64,000 bases of DNA, from positions 1,116,001 to 1,180,000 of the forward strand of contig NC_026655.2 of NCBI RefSeq assembly GCF_000004075.3, in the 5' to 3' direction. Made by a program: the position numbers and the translations under genes. Source of the DNA: Cucumis sativus (Eukaryota > Streptophyta > Magnoliopsida > Cucurbitales > Cucurbitaceae). Under the pieces are notes generated by a model, which was given only the letters and a program-made list of their open reading frames with translations, was not told where the DNA came from and made no database searches. The stretch's first letter is position 1; the number at the start of each line of letters is the position of its first letter. Positions 52,708 to 64,000 of this stretch are shown one piece after another.

Positions 52708-54318
52708 ATGGGTGGCAATGGCAAATCCCGGTGGAAGTTCCTCTTCCCCCACCGTCGTAATTCTAGGCTTCAATCCAACGATCCTCCTAAAGAGTTCCTT
52801 TGTCCTGTTTCTGGTTCGTTAATGGCAGACCCTGTTGTCGTTTCTACTGGACAGACGTTTGACCGTGTTTCTGCTCAGGTTTGTAGAAATTTAGGGTTCT
52901 CCCCTGTGTTAGATGATGGTTCTAAGCCTGATTTCACTACTGTGATTCCTAATTTAGCTATGAAGAAGACAATTCTTCATTGGTGTGAGAAGTCTGGTGC
53001 TCGGAATCTTCAGCCTCCTAATTACACCTCCGTTGAAAGCCTTGTTTCTGCATTGATGGAGAAGGAGAAGCCTCAAGGCGGGATTGGGGATTCCTCGGAT
53101 AGGGATTTGTTAGAGGGGGTATCGGATTTGCCGGCAGTGGATTTCTCGCACGCTGCGACGGAGTATGGACACCGTCCTGAACGGTTTTACACCAGCTCGT
53201 CGGAGGAATCAGTCGTCGTTGGGGGAAGCCCGGGACCGTTCACGACTCGACCTGCGTGTTATTACTCATTTTCGTCTTCTTCGTCTGAAACCGTGGAAAA
53301 CGAAGCGCTCGTACAAACCCTAGGCCCGAATTCATCGATTTCCGAGGATGAGAAGAATATTTTAACGAAGCTCGAGAGTTCCGATGTGTTTCAGCAAGAA
53401 GAAGGCGTTGTTTCGCTGAGAAAAATCACGAAAGCCGATGAGAATATTAGGGTTTCTCTTTGTACGCCTCGGATTCTTTCCTCTCTCCACCGGTTGATAA
53501 AGTCGAGATACCCCAAAGTACAGATCAACGCCGTCGCCTCTCTTGTAAATCTCTCCCTCGAAAAGCCGAACAAATTAAAGATCGCGCGGTCAGGATTGGT
53601 TCCAGACTTAATCGATGTGCTTAAAGGAGGTCATTCCGAAGCTCAAGAACACGCCGCCGGAGCGCTCTTCAGCCTAGCTTTAGAGGATGACAATCGGATG
53701 ACGATCGGAGTTCTCGGCGCGCTACCGCCACTCCTGTACGCACTCCGATCGGAAAGCGAGCGAACTCGAGACGATTCAGCTCTGTGTCTCTACAACCTAA
53801 CAATGATTCAGAGCAACCGAGTGAAGCTTGTGAAACTCGGCGCCGTAACGACTCTACTTTCCATGGTGAAATCAAGAAACTCAACGAATCGACTGCTATT
53901 AATCCTCTGTAACATGGCCGTGTGCCAGGAGGGAAGGTCCGCAATGCTAGACGCCAACGCCGTCGAGCTTTTGGTCGGAATGCTGAGGGAGAAAGAGCTG
54001 AACTCCGAATCAACCCGCGAGAACTGCGTTGCGGCATTGTACGCACTTAGCTATGGAAGCATGAGATTCAAAGGATTAGCGAAGGAAGCTGGAGCAATGG
54101 AGGTTTTGAGGGAGATTGTCGAGAGTGGAAGCGAGAGGGCGAGAGAGAAAGCAAAGAAGATACTGGAGAGAATGAGAACGAGAGGGACATACGGTGAAGA
54201 CGACGACGACGACGATCCCGACGGCGAGTCGAGTTTTGAGAGAGGTGGACTCAGTTCGACTCGGTACCCAATCGGTGGTGCAAGATTTCCCAGCTCAGCC
54301 AATACGATGCCGTTTTAA
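52708..54318 (+). CDS. PUB38: U-box/armadillo E3 ubiquitin ligase (PUB38-like)
   Basis: A single exon of 536 residues. The start is the ATG giving 'MGGNGKSRWKFLFPHRRNSR'; the frame is open a little further upstream but only through non-ATG codons. The U-box spans about residues 26-100 ('PPKEFLCPVSGSLMADPVVV', 'GQTFDR', 'VIPNLAMKKTILHWC'). A Ser/Glu-rich linker follows. Armadillo-type repeats cover about residues 215-490 ('INAVASLVNLSLEKPNKLKI', 'AQEHAAGALFSLALEDDNRM', 'LCLYNLTMIQSNRVKLVKLG', 'ENCVAALYALSYG'). A poly-Asp patch lies near the C-terminus. Such proteins pass ubiquitin from an E2 to targets bound by the ARM domain. The layout, intronless structure and 'MG.NG..RWKF' N-terminus point to the PUB38/39/40 group. 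An inverted W-box pair lies upstream. Confidence 0.92.
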   Translation: MGGNGKSRWKFLFPHRRNSRLQSNDPPKEFLCPVSGSLMADPVVVSTGQTFDRVSAQVCRNLGFSPVLDDGSKPDFTTVIPNLAMKKTILHWCEKSGARNLQPPNYTSVESLVSALMEKEKPQGGIGDSSDRDLLEGVSDLPAVDFSHAATEYGHRPERFYTSSSEESVVVGGSPGPFTTRPACYYSFSSSSSETVENEALVQTLGPNSSISEDEKNILTKLESSDVFQQEEGVVSLRKITKADENIRVSLCTPRILSSLHRLIKSRYPKVQINAVASLVNLSLEKPNKLKIARSGLVPDLIDVLKGGHSEAQEHAAGALFSLALEDDNRMTIGVLGALPPLLYALRSESERTRDDSALCLYNLTMIQSNRVKLVKLGAVTTLLSMVKSRNSTNRLLLILCNMAVCQEGRSAMLDANAVELLVGMLREKELNSESTRENCVAALYALSYGSMRFKGLAKEAGAMEVLREIVESGSERAREKAKKILERMRTRGTYGEDDDDDDPDGESSFERGGLSSTRYPIGGARFPSSANTMPF

Positions 54319-56244
54319 CAACAATCCCTTCTTCTTTCAGATGTATTCTTTTTGGGTTTGTTCTTTGTTTTTGTAAACTATGTAATTAATGGTTTTTCCC
54401 TCTAGAAACCCTTCAAGTGAGATTCGAAGAATGTGTATTCTATTTTTTTTTTAATTTTTCTCAACAACATTTAGGTTGGTTCGCTCGATTCGATTCAAAC
54501 AAAAATCTCTTGAGAAATAGTATATGTTTAGACCATCAACTATGTTCATCAAGTTAACAATTTTCGTAGAGATAGCTTAAACTTTATGATAATCTAATTA
54601 CCGACTAGCTTATAAACATTTACATATGATTCCTTAAAAGAAGGTTTGCTTTTTCCTACTTTGTCCAATTGATATTGTAATGGTTACTTATGATGTTTTT
54701 CCAAAATTAATGGACTTTTTTATTAAAAAAAAGTTAATTAATTTTCAATTTATGAGTGGTTGATAAATAAGATTATAAAATGGATATAATTAATGAGCCC
54801 ACTTTAAATTGCCCTTTTTAGAGGGAAGTATTGGAGATGTTTTCTTCCTTTGTCTTATCCCTTTCCACTTTCTCCATTTCGTGTGAGTTCGAAATTGGTA
54901 TTCATCCTATGTTTCTTTTCTCATAAGAGAATTCAACTTATAATGGATTGTCTATACCATATTATTGTTACAAAGTTATAAGAATTTTTTGGATAGTTTT
55001 CTTAATGGCCCGAGTTTGCTTGGGAGATATGACTAAACATGCATCGCTTCTCAATAAGAGATCCTAAGAACATGAATGTGTGACGTGTGATTAAAGAAGT
55101 TTAAAAGAATTTAATGTCATTGTCTATGCCATGTTGCTTAGGAGACACAACTTAATAAAATCATATTTATTAAGGGGTCAGTCTCACATTTTCGTTTTTT
55201 GTATTTTAATATTAATTTTAAAGTGTTATATTACAATATATTAAATAATGTTTTATTGTTACTAAATTAAGCTTCTTGTACAATGGTTGTGTTCACCTTC
55301 AAAACTTCAAAGTTCTTGATTCAAATTTCATCTACTACATCTAAAAAAAATTAATATTATTATCTATGCCAACCATATGCAATTTTTTTATTCGATAACT
55401 CAATCATATAAATTTTAAAGTTTGTATTTTCTTCTTATAAATTTCACTTTCATAAGCATCCAAGTGAAAACAACAACAATGAAACTTATACTTAGAGGCA
55501 CAAATTAAGTTTTACTTTTAAGAATGTTTTGTCCATAAAAATAAATAAAATGAAAATGAAAATGTATAATAAATTAGAATACTAGTTGGAGGAGTGAAAT
55601 TTTGTAATAAGTAAATTTTAAAAAAGAAATTGTAAAAATAGAACATTCGAAAAAAAGAAAGAACGCAGAGTAAATTTTGTCACATTTTTTTTTGTTGCAT
55701 GGAGTTTAAGTAGTATGTCCATTTTACCACTCTTCCCTTTTTTATTTTTAAAATTATGCTTATTTCCTTTTAATTTCTTACAAAAAATGTGCATATTTCT
55801 TATATTTAATTTTTATTTCAATTAATTAATAATTGATTATTTAACCAAACCCTAAAAAATGATCAAGGTTTGAAATTCTAAAAACAAATTAAAATTAAGT
55901 AATTCTAATTTGAGATTAAACATTTTTTTTTCGATGATGAAGATCAACGGCCGTAAATTAGTCAAGAGGAGGTCTGACGTGGTGGAAGAGGCCCCACATC
56001 CCTATTTATGTATATATATTATATTACACTGATCAGTTGCAGTTTCGCTTTCGCGCGCTCTCCACTCTCGTCGGGACACCGCCGGCCACTGCCATTGTCC
56101 GGTAGCCACTGGAACTTTTCAAAACCAATTGCCATTGCTGGATTCCTCGACGTCATCCACCACCATGCCAATTTTCTCTACAAATTTTCATTTCTACTTT
56201 CCACTTCCACTTCCGATCTCTCTTTTTTCTCTTTTCTTCTTCTT
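54319..56244. other. U-box gene 3' flank and NAGLU promoter/leader
   Basis: AT-rich with no gene. Poly-A and poly-T runs dominate 55180-55950. From about 56025 onward a GC-richer leader precedes the NAGLU start. The leader is open in frame with NAGLU from 56008, but the signal peptide argues for the ATG at 56245. Confidence 0.5.
56001..56020 (+). promoter_or_regulatory. Candidate TATA region of NAGLU
   Basis: 'cctatttatgtatatatatt' sits about 225 bp upstream of the chosen ATG and just before a GC-richer leader, so transcription could start near 56030-56045. Confidence 0.4.
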
Positions 56245-59200
56245 ATGGCGTCCTTTTTTTCTTCCACTTTCCTTATCTTCGTTACAATTTTCGCCGCGTT
56301 CTCCACTTCTCGGTCTTCGACGATCGGAGTCGAATATATTTCGCGGCTTCTTGAGATTCAGGATCGCGAGAGAGTGCCTGCGTATGTCCAAGTTGCTGCA
56401 GCTCGTGGAGTTCTTCGTCGGCTTCTTCCTTCTCATCTCCCTAGCTTTGACTTTCAGATTGTTTCTAAGGTACTTGGCTGATTTTCTTTACAAGTTCCAG
56501 TGTTATCTATTTGACTGATGAAAGAAGTATAGACTACAGAGTAGTTTGTTAGAGAGATTTTGATTTGTTTTCCTAGGCACTCAAACATTTAGGAAAATGA
56601 AAGAATTATTGTACATTTAAAGTTTCGTTTGCTTATAGTGTCTGTTTTTCATGTTCATATTTCTCGTGGTCTTTCTATGTGTTGAATTTTCTCAGGACAA
56701 ATGTGGTGGAGAATCTTGCTTCGTGATCAGGAACCATCGTGCGTTCAGGAAATCCGGGGATCCTGAGATTTTGTACGTAGAAACTATCTGCTAATCTTTT
56801 CATTCAGTTTGCCTTGATCTAACTGGCCTTTAAAATTGGATTAAGCTACTATGTTGCTTCTTGTTATTTAATAAGTGAAGGATCGGGAGTTCACATCACG
56901 AAAAATATTAATTCGTATTGCACAGTGTTCTTTGTATATAGAAATTATAATCGATCTCTTACTTTTCAACATGAACACGATTTCCAATATTTTTCTAGAA
57001 TCGCTGGGGTCACTGGAGTGGAGATTTTAGCTGGCTTGCACTGGTATCTTAAGCACTGGTGTGGTGCACACATATCTTGGGATAAAACAGGTGGCTCACA
57101 ACTGTTTTCTGTACCTAAGGCAGGCCTGTTACCTCGTATTCAAACAAACGAGGTTGTGGTTCAGAGGCCTATTCCTTTGAACTACTATCAAAATGCAGTT
57201 ACATCAAGCTGTAAGGTTTTCTTTTTGGATTTTTCATTACATCCATCTCGTTGCAATGCACAATTTTCATAAATGAAATTGAATTACAAAATTGTGTTTC
57301 TCCAGTAACAGTTATTCGTTATTGTTTCGATACATATTTTTCTATTTTCACTTTCTTTGCTTCTGGTAGACTCTTTTGCCTGGTGGGACTGGAAAAGGTG
57401 GGAAAAGGAAATAGACTGGATGGCTCTTCAGGGTATCAATATGCCTCTAGCATTTACTGGGCAGGAGGCTATTTGGCGAAAAGTATTTCGGGTATGTTTT
57501 CCTCTATTTATAAGTGTTATGTTATTCATACTGTCTTCAACATAATGATATTTTCAGCAAGTGTGAACTGTCATCTTACCCTACATATGCTATAATCTCT
57601 GACTTATCTTAATATTTTTGATGATTGAAACAATGTTACTAATTGTGCATCATGGGACCATGGATGCAATAGTCTACATCCTTTGCACTATAGCAATACA
57701 AGTATAATATTACTCTGCTGCTTCCTGCTATTGGAAATTGTTTCTGGCATTATCTCAACTTTTCCTTACATTAGAAGCTTCTTTTGTTCATTACTTTCTT
57801 CATCATTGCTATGGTAGCTTTCATGTCCTTTTCTTCAAAAGAAAAAAAAGAAAAAGAAAAAAACAGCTTCCCTTGAGTTATAGGCATGCTCGTTTCCTAC
57901 ATTTTAATTTATGCAACAAAGTGGCTAAAGCGAAAAAGCTATCTCTAGTAATTTTTTTGGCTAGATCCTATTACAATTTACTTAGTTCAAAATATAGATC
58001 GATCTCATTCCACACTATATTTGCAGAAATTTAATATAAGCAACTCAGATTTGGATGATTTCTTTGGAGGTCCTGCTTTTCTTGCATGGTCACGTATGGG
58101 AAATTTGCACAAGTGAGTAGTTGCTTTGTAACTGCGTTGAAATTAGATCATTGTTGGATCGATATTCTACTCCGCTGGGACTAAAATGTAAGATAGAATG
58201 ATAAATATATAATCATCGTCACAATCAACTACATAATCTTCCTGCTTTAATCAGATATATGTAGAGAATGGCTTAAATGTGGCATGTATTTTGACTCTTA
58301 CATTTCAGTTCTAGTTATAAAAAACTCACTTATAATTTCTTATCATTGCGTTTTTAATATCAACACTCTTATCACAGATGGGGTGGGCCACTGCCGCAAA
58401 GTTGGTTTGATCAACAACTTATTCTGCAGAAAAAGGTTATTGGCAGAATGTTTGAGCTGGGAATGACTCCAGGTATTTTTTAAGCACTGTCAGATAATTT
58501 TTGTAGTACCTCATGTTGTAATGGAGTTCATAATTCTTTGGTCTTGACCCAGTAGGAAACTTAAGATTCTGTTTCATTTAAATATTTTCACTTTCATGCT
58601 GGTTTTCTTTTTGAATTGCTGTTTTAAAGCTTCAGTAATGTTGCTATAGTTCGTACAGCCTATTTACTGGACAAAGTTCTTGAAAGCTTTTGTGCTGGGA
58701 AGAATTTATGGACCATGGTTTTCTTTTTTCTCCTTTCCAGTTTTGCCAGCCTTTTCGGGTAATATTCCTGCTGCTTTCAAACAAATATATCCAGCAGCAA
58801 AAATAACACGCTTGGGAAATTGGTAACTCAACACTCCCTTATGGTCTTATCTTATATAAATTTCATATTTGGTATGGTTAATGATGTTTTTATTGTGTTG
58901 TTTTGGCATTTTCTTAGAATATATTTTGAAACATCCTGGAACCAGTGTTGGTCAAATCCATGATACTATAAAAGAACAAAAGTAGTCCATGATACGAAGA
59001 ATGTGAATCACTTTTGAAAATAATCACTTTAGTGAACTGTTTGATGATATTTTTTGATTTTGTTTTTGGTTTTAATATTTTTCAAGGTTTTTTAAGTTTG
59101 TCTAGACGTGCTTACTATTTTAAAACAAAGTGTAAATTGAATGACTACTATTAAAATTTGAGGATTTTTAGGATAAAAACATTACCTAAAGAAAAATATT

Positions 59201-62200
59201 TAAAATGGAAAAAAAAAAGTGATCGAAGGATTAGTGGAAGGAAGCAGGCAAGTGAAGAGAATCTAGTGGAAAACTGTATACACAGGGAGAGTAGTAGGAG
59301 TGAATGTCTAAATAGGAGAAAGGCATGTGAATCGAGAGAAGTTAGAAATTTTATTTTTAGATGGAGTCGACTAGAAAATAATATATAGAGGAAGATCTCG
59401 AGAGGGATTAATGCCAGAAAGTATTGGGATAGAAGTTAATGAAATTATTTTGATTGATGAGTGAGAAAGTATATCTAACATGATTAATAAGAGAAACAAT
59501 GGAGAGGAATTAGTAAGCTAAGTTATATAGAGAGAAGTTATTAAGTTGGAGCTAACATGAGTTCCATTCATTAGAAATTTACTGCCAAAATATGAAATGA
59601 TCTCTTCATAGAGTAGTCTGACCAGAAAACCTCTTACTTTTTATTTGAAGCAACAACCTGCAGTAATCCTTCAAATCACGAGACCTTACAATGATGCTTG
59701 AGCAACAAGAAATTTTGCAGAGTACTTGTTTAACTAATGACAATGTCAATTGTCTCTATGCTACCATTGTCCTGCAGGTTTACTGTTCATAGTGACCCTA
59801 GATGGTGCTGCACTTACCTTCTTGACGCCATGGACCCTTTATTTGTCGAGATTGGTAAAGCATTTATTGAGCAACAACAGAAAGGTATTTTTAGACCTAC
59901 GCGAATGAAATGTATGAGAACATATTTCATGCCTTTTCTTAAATGATGCTTGATGATTCTAAAGTCTGAAATTGCATTTTTTGGCCAGAATATGGAAGAA
60001 CATCCCATGTATACAATTGGTATGGTGCTTGTTTCCTCAACATATTTTGTATTGTGTGCGGTTCATTTTTCTTTTAATCTTCACTGTAAGATGTGTATGG
60101 TCAGCTTTGTTACATTATAATAGCAGGAAAGCTAGCGAGAAACAAGCATTTAAAAATGGTGCAATACTGGTTTCGACAGTCTTTAAATTGTATTTTCTTC
60201 AAACATGAGAACTATCCGCCATCAATTTTTCACATCATGAATATCTTTTCACCTTACAGTGATACCTTTGACGAGAACACTCCACCTGTTGATGATGTGG
60301 AATACATCTCTTCATTAGGTTCAGCTATTTTTGGAGGAATGCAGGCAGGAGATTCTAATGCTGTCTGGCTAATGCAGGTAATTGTTAGTTCGTTTTTCCA
60401 TGTAAGGGGCTGTTAGGCCAATTCACTTAATTCTCTGTATAGTTCCAATTTTTATGGATGTCCCTGAAGGGACCCAAATCACTAAGTTTTCTAAGTCATA
60501 TCACAAAGCAAGTGGAACATGATATGGATTACTCTAGTGAATGTGCATTTCATCTCTTCTTGTTCTGTTTTGGTGAAATGTGAACTTTTTTCTCGATCTT
60601 CTTAATGAAATTTGTTCATGTACAGGGGTGGATGTTTTCATATGATCCATTCTGGAGGCCTCAACAAATGAAGGTTATAATCGTGCTTTATGTCACCAAT
60701 TGCTCATGCAATCATACACGAATATATCTTCCTACTTTCAATCATCATTAGATCATTGCATGCATGAAGAATTTTATCAGGGAATCTTTGACTCAGATCC
60801 GCTGTGTTATTTGTAAATGCTAATTCATTTACTTGGGCTCGTTGTATCGTGTACCTTCTTTTATCTACTCATCTTTAGGGTTGTCATTGTGCATTACTTT
60901 CACTTCTGGTTGAAATTGGTGAGATTTTTCAGGCCCTTTTACATTCTGTCCCTCTGGGAAGGCTGGTAGTTCTTGATCTGTATGCTGAAGTGAAGCCTAT
61001 CTGGATATCCTCTGAGCAATTTTATGGCATTCCTTACATCTGGAAAGTCTCTATTTCCATTCTTTTGCTTAATCTTAATGCTCATATCTAATAAATGGTC
61101 AAGGCTTAGGCTTACAGAAGGCTTTTTCCATAGCATATCAGCAATGTTGATGAGTATGTTATAATTATCAGTCAAGAATCGACATTCAAAGTTCCTTAGT
61201 TTTAAGTTTTCTTTATTTGTTACATTCATGAATGTCTAAAGTTATTTTTATCCGGCCTTGACGTTTTTTTAGTTGCTATACATTGGTTGATTATGTTGAC
61301 AATCTAAGAACTAACCATTTAAAAGCAGTGGTGTTGAGAATGGCATGTTATATATCTTTTTACAAGCCCATTTTTATAAGTTAATAATAATTTGAAGAGA
61401 GAATCTCAAACCTACGGTTGATTTATTAAAGTTCCCTTGATTAAGGATTACATTATCTAATTTTTTTTGGATAAATTTTATATCCTTTTCAATGTAATTT
61501 CAGTCCAATGTTATCTTCGTGTTTTTACTTTATAAGAAAGATGTTTCTGGCAAGGCAATTTTAATACCCCATTTCATTTAGTTTGCAGGTTAAAACTGCA
61601 GTTATCTGACTTTAGCCGTTTCAAGAAACTTTTTGTAACAAAACTGCTTATCTCGTTAATTCTGTTGTCTTGAGCTAAAACTAGATTGGTTTATTGTTTC
61701 ATTAGCCATATGCTATATTTCAATGAATGTGTAATACTCGTGAATTTTAGCTTCAATAACATGAATTTCTATTCACAGGTGCATGCTACATAATTTTGCT
61801 GGAAATGTTGAGATGTATGGCATTTTAGATTCAATAGCATCTGGACCAATTGAAGCTCGTAGTAGTCCATACTCGACAATGGTAAGATTTTCATCTACTA
61901 TTATTTGGTGTCTAGATGTTGTCATAATGTTTTGGCAGCATATTGAACTCCTATGGTTATACAAATTTTTTATTCGAGGAGGAAACAAGTCTCTTTACTA
62001 ATAAAAATGAGACTACCGCTCAAAATACAAGATGATTATACAAAGAACAGAAAATGTATAATTTAGGGATCGGTAGGCACACCTAGGCGTCTCAACTAGG
62101 TTGACACCCCTTTAGCACCCTCATCATCTCCAAAATAAATACCCAACTCTAGGTATACTAATTTTGATAAATACTCCAATAGTTTTATAAAAGTAAATTT

Positions 62201-64000
62201 GGTGCTTTCTTTCTCTCGTCCATAAGTGCAGCTCCAGGTATATATGAGTATTAATGCAACTTTGAGGAGATGAAGTGATTCTCTTTTTTTCTTTTCATTA
62301 TTGAAAAAACGGCTTGAAATATTATTTTGGCATTTAATATTACTCAATTCTTTTATTTCTTTTTATTATGTAGTGAAGTGACAAATGGCTTAATCATAGT
62401 GGATTGTGGCAGCACAGTCACTCTGCCAATTACAATAAAAATTCTACCCATAACATATCATCTCTCATTAACATGTAAAAGCTTTATATTTAACACATCT
62501 ATGAAGATATTACTAATTCCAATCTTCCTCTACCCTTCTCTTTTTCTCATATATCTGAGGTGTATCATTTATTTTGCAATGTTTAAGTTCGTTTTTAGCT
62601 TTGTCAACGGTGTTTTCATTTGAAGGTCGGTGTAGGAATGTCCATGGAAGGAATTGAACAGAATCCTGTTGTCTACGATCTTATGTCTGAAATGGCTTTT
62701 CAACACAACAAAGTTGATGTCAAGGTACAAATGTTTTACAATTATTTTTAAAATATAATGGCCCATTTGCTTCATTGCCAGTTGTATTCATGCTCCATGT
62801 GTGGAAAGCTGACAAGTGACATTGCATAGATTTAATCGAATATACGGAAGGGTCCATCATATGAAAAGGATAGTGAGATCATTTCTTTTCTGCCGTGCAT
62901 ATGTTCACATCCTGGCTAATGCCAATGTGGTTTTATTTTCCAAGTTGATTTCACAACTAGTTCTGTTGATGTCTTGCATGCAATGCATTATGAGAAGGAA
63001 CTGACAGATGCGAAAGATAGAAAATGTTTCATAATAAATTCCATACAATTCATGAACAATCACCACAAGTTCTATGTAAAGTATCTAAGCATGGAAGAGA
63101 GCTGAGATCTATATGGAGATTAGAAATACCTGGAGCTATTATATAGATCAACTAACTTGCGAAGTTACATGAATTAAGCAATCTTCCTCAACTAACCAAA
63201 TATAGGCAATCTTCTTTGCCAACAAATATAGGCAACTTCCTAAGCTATGCTCTACTATAATAGTAAGTATATGTTTTTTCTCCACCGACCATACTGATGT
63301 AGACGAAGCCCATAGGTCAATAATTAAGGCCATTTGCTTATTAAATAGCTAAGATATAATTTTCGTTTGATTCGTTACCCAAATATGAAATAATTGTTAA
63401 CTTCATTGCAAATCATTCCAACAATAGAAAATTTCTTTTCTAGTTCAACAATTTCAGGTTTGTTCATAACATCTTGGCCAACATACTGCACACTTTCCCC
63501 ATGATTTCTGAATTTTAGCTCTATCACTTTCTATTTTAAAGTTTATTTTTCTCCAATAGAATTTATTTTCATGATAGATTTTGCGCAATTGTGTTTATAG
63601 AAAATTTTGTTCCCATCAATTAAAATTTGTAAAATACTATCCTTTTATTTCCAGAAATGGCTTCCTCAGTATTCAGTCAGGCGTTATGGTCATTTAGTCC
63701 CTTCAATACAAGATGCCTGGGATGTATTATATCACACCGTCTACAACTGCACTGACGGTGCCAATGTAAGTATGAAAAAAACTGTGATGGCCATTCAACC
63801 TTTTCTTCTCTTTTGGTACTTCTACGACTAGTGTTTCCTGTCTTGTTGCTTTCAAATGGTCATCGCCGTTCTCCCTTCGTCTATTGTGTTAAAAAATGTT
63901 ATGCTAACATATGTCTGTCACTATGGAAAGGACAAAAACAGGGATGTAATTGTGGCATTTCCTGATGTTGATCCATCGGCAATCTTAGTATTACCCGAGG
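56245..64000 (+). CDS. NAGLU: Alpha-N-acetylglucosaminidase (GH89), 3'-partial
   Basis: Sixteen exons are visible: 56245-56469, 56696-56772, 56999-57210, 57370-57491, 58027-58112, 58378-58472, 58741-58822, 59778-59884, 59989-60019, 60260-60377, 60626-60673, 60933-61042, 61779-61881, 62626-62724, 63655-63765, 63931 to the window edge. They give about 565 residues of an enzyme usually near 800. A signal peptide '[20 protein letters not shown]' precedes the N-terminal domain. GH89 landmarks are '[20 protein letters not shown]', '[20 protein letters not shown]', '[13 protein letters not shown]', '[10 protein letters not shown]' (E351) and '[19 protein letters not shown]' (E480), matching the two catalytic Glu of human NAGLU (316 and 446) in spacing. 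It removes terminal GlcNAc from glycans or proteoglycans in vacuole or apoplast; the Arabidopsis homologue is CYL1. The exon 12 donor reads TG|GAAAGT instead of TG|GTAAGT. All other introns are GT-AG. Confidence 0.93.

Noticed and set aside
53669-54046. 125-codon antisense frame under the U-box gene
   Set aside because: Shadow of the ARM-repeat coding sequence.
56008-56244. In-frame upstream extension of NAGLU
   Set aside because: The first codons fall at the likely transcription start, and the ATG at 56245 gives a clean secretory signal peptide as expected for this family.

Overview
This is a window of nuclear DNA from a flowering plant. The genes are split by AT-rich GT-AG introns, the spacers are very AT-rich, and the products include plant-only families: the LIM actin bundler, SDH7, CBP60, a class III peroxidase, a PUB-ARM E3 ligase and a DUF4228 protein. 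A dispersed 'tctatcactaatagac'-type repeat that I associate with cucurbit genomes suggests Cucurbitaceae. That placement is an inference from memory, not proven here.

I assembled ten protein-coding genes exon by exon, checking reading phase at each junction. They are: (1) a nucleobase-ascorbate transporter, + strand, 5' end outside the window (234-4232); (2) a small DUF4228/PADRE protein, + (12427-13260); (3) a two-LIM-domain protein, - (18070-20457); (4) mitochondrial complex II subunit SDH7, - (22588-26403), whose long third intron carries a miniature LTR element; (5) a plastid-type DCC thiol-disulfide oxidoreductase, + (27374-29997), divergent from SDH7 across 970 bp; (6) a CBP60 calmodulin-binding transcription factor, - (31250-36777); (7) an EDEM-like GH47 alpha-mannosidase, MNS5 type, - (39882-45521); (8) an intronless class III peroxidase lacking both catalytic histidines, + (47525-48520); (9) an intronless U-box/ARM E3 ligase of the PUB38 type, + (52708-54318); (10) alpha-N-acetylglucosaminidase, +, running off the right edge (56245 to beyond 64000).

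The genes do not form an operon or an evident metabolic cluster. The neighbourhood is an ordinary euchromatic gene string with 1-8 kb AT-rich spacers. Those spacers hold simple repeats, MITE-like repeats, one CACTA-like terminus and a duplicated non-coding block. Two genes act in glycan or glycoprotein turnover (MNS5 in the ER, NAGLU in the vacuole/apoplast), and three may relate to defence (CBP60, PUB, peroxidase). I see no evidence that this proximity is functional.

The most useful observations are these. The peroxidase keeps all eight cysteines and most calcium ligands but has Asn and Arg in place of the distal and proximal His. The NAGLU gene needs a GA-AG splice junction at an otherwise perfect donor. 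The CBP60 gene has an exon 6 donor with no usable GT, and reading through reaches a stop. MNS5 has a clean GC-AG intron. A 367-bp TRIM retrotransposon sits in SDH7 intron 3 with recognisable LTRs, primer-binding site and near-perfect target duplication. I found no new multi-gene system, CRISPR array, rRNA or tRNA gene that I could support.
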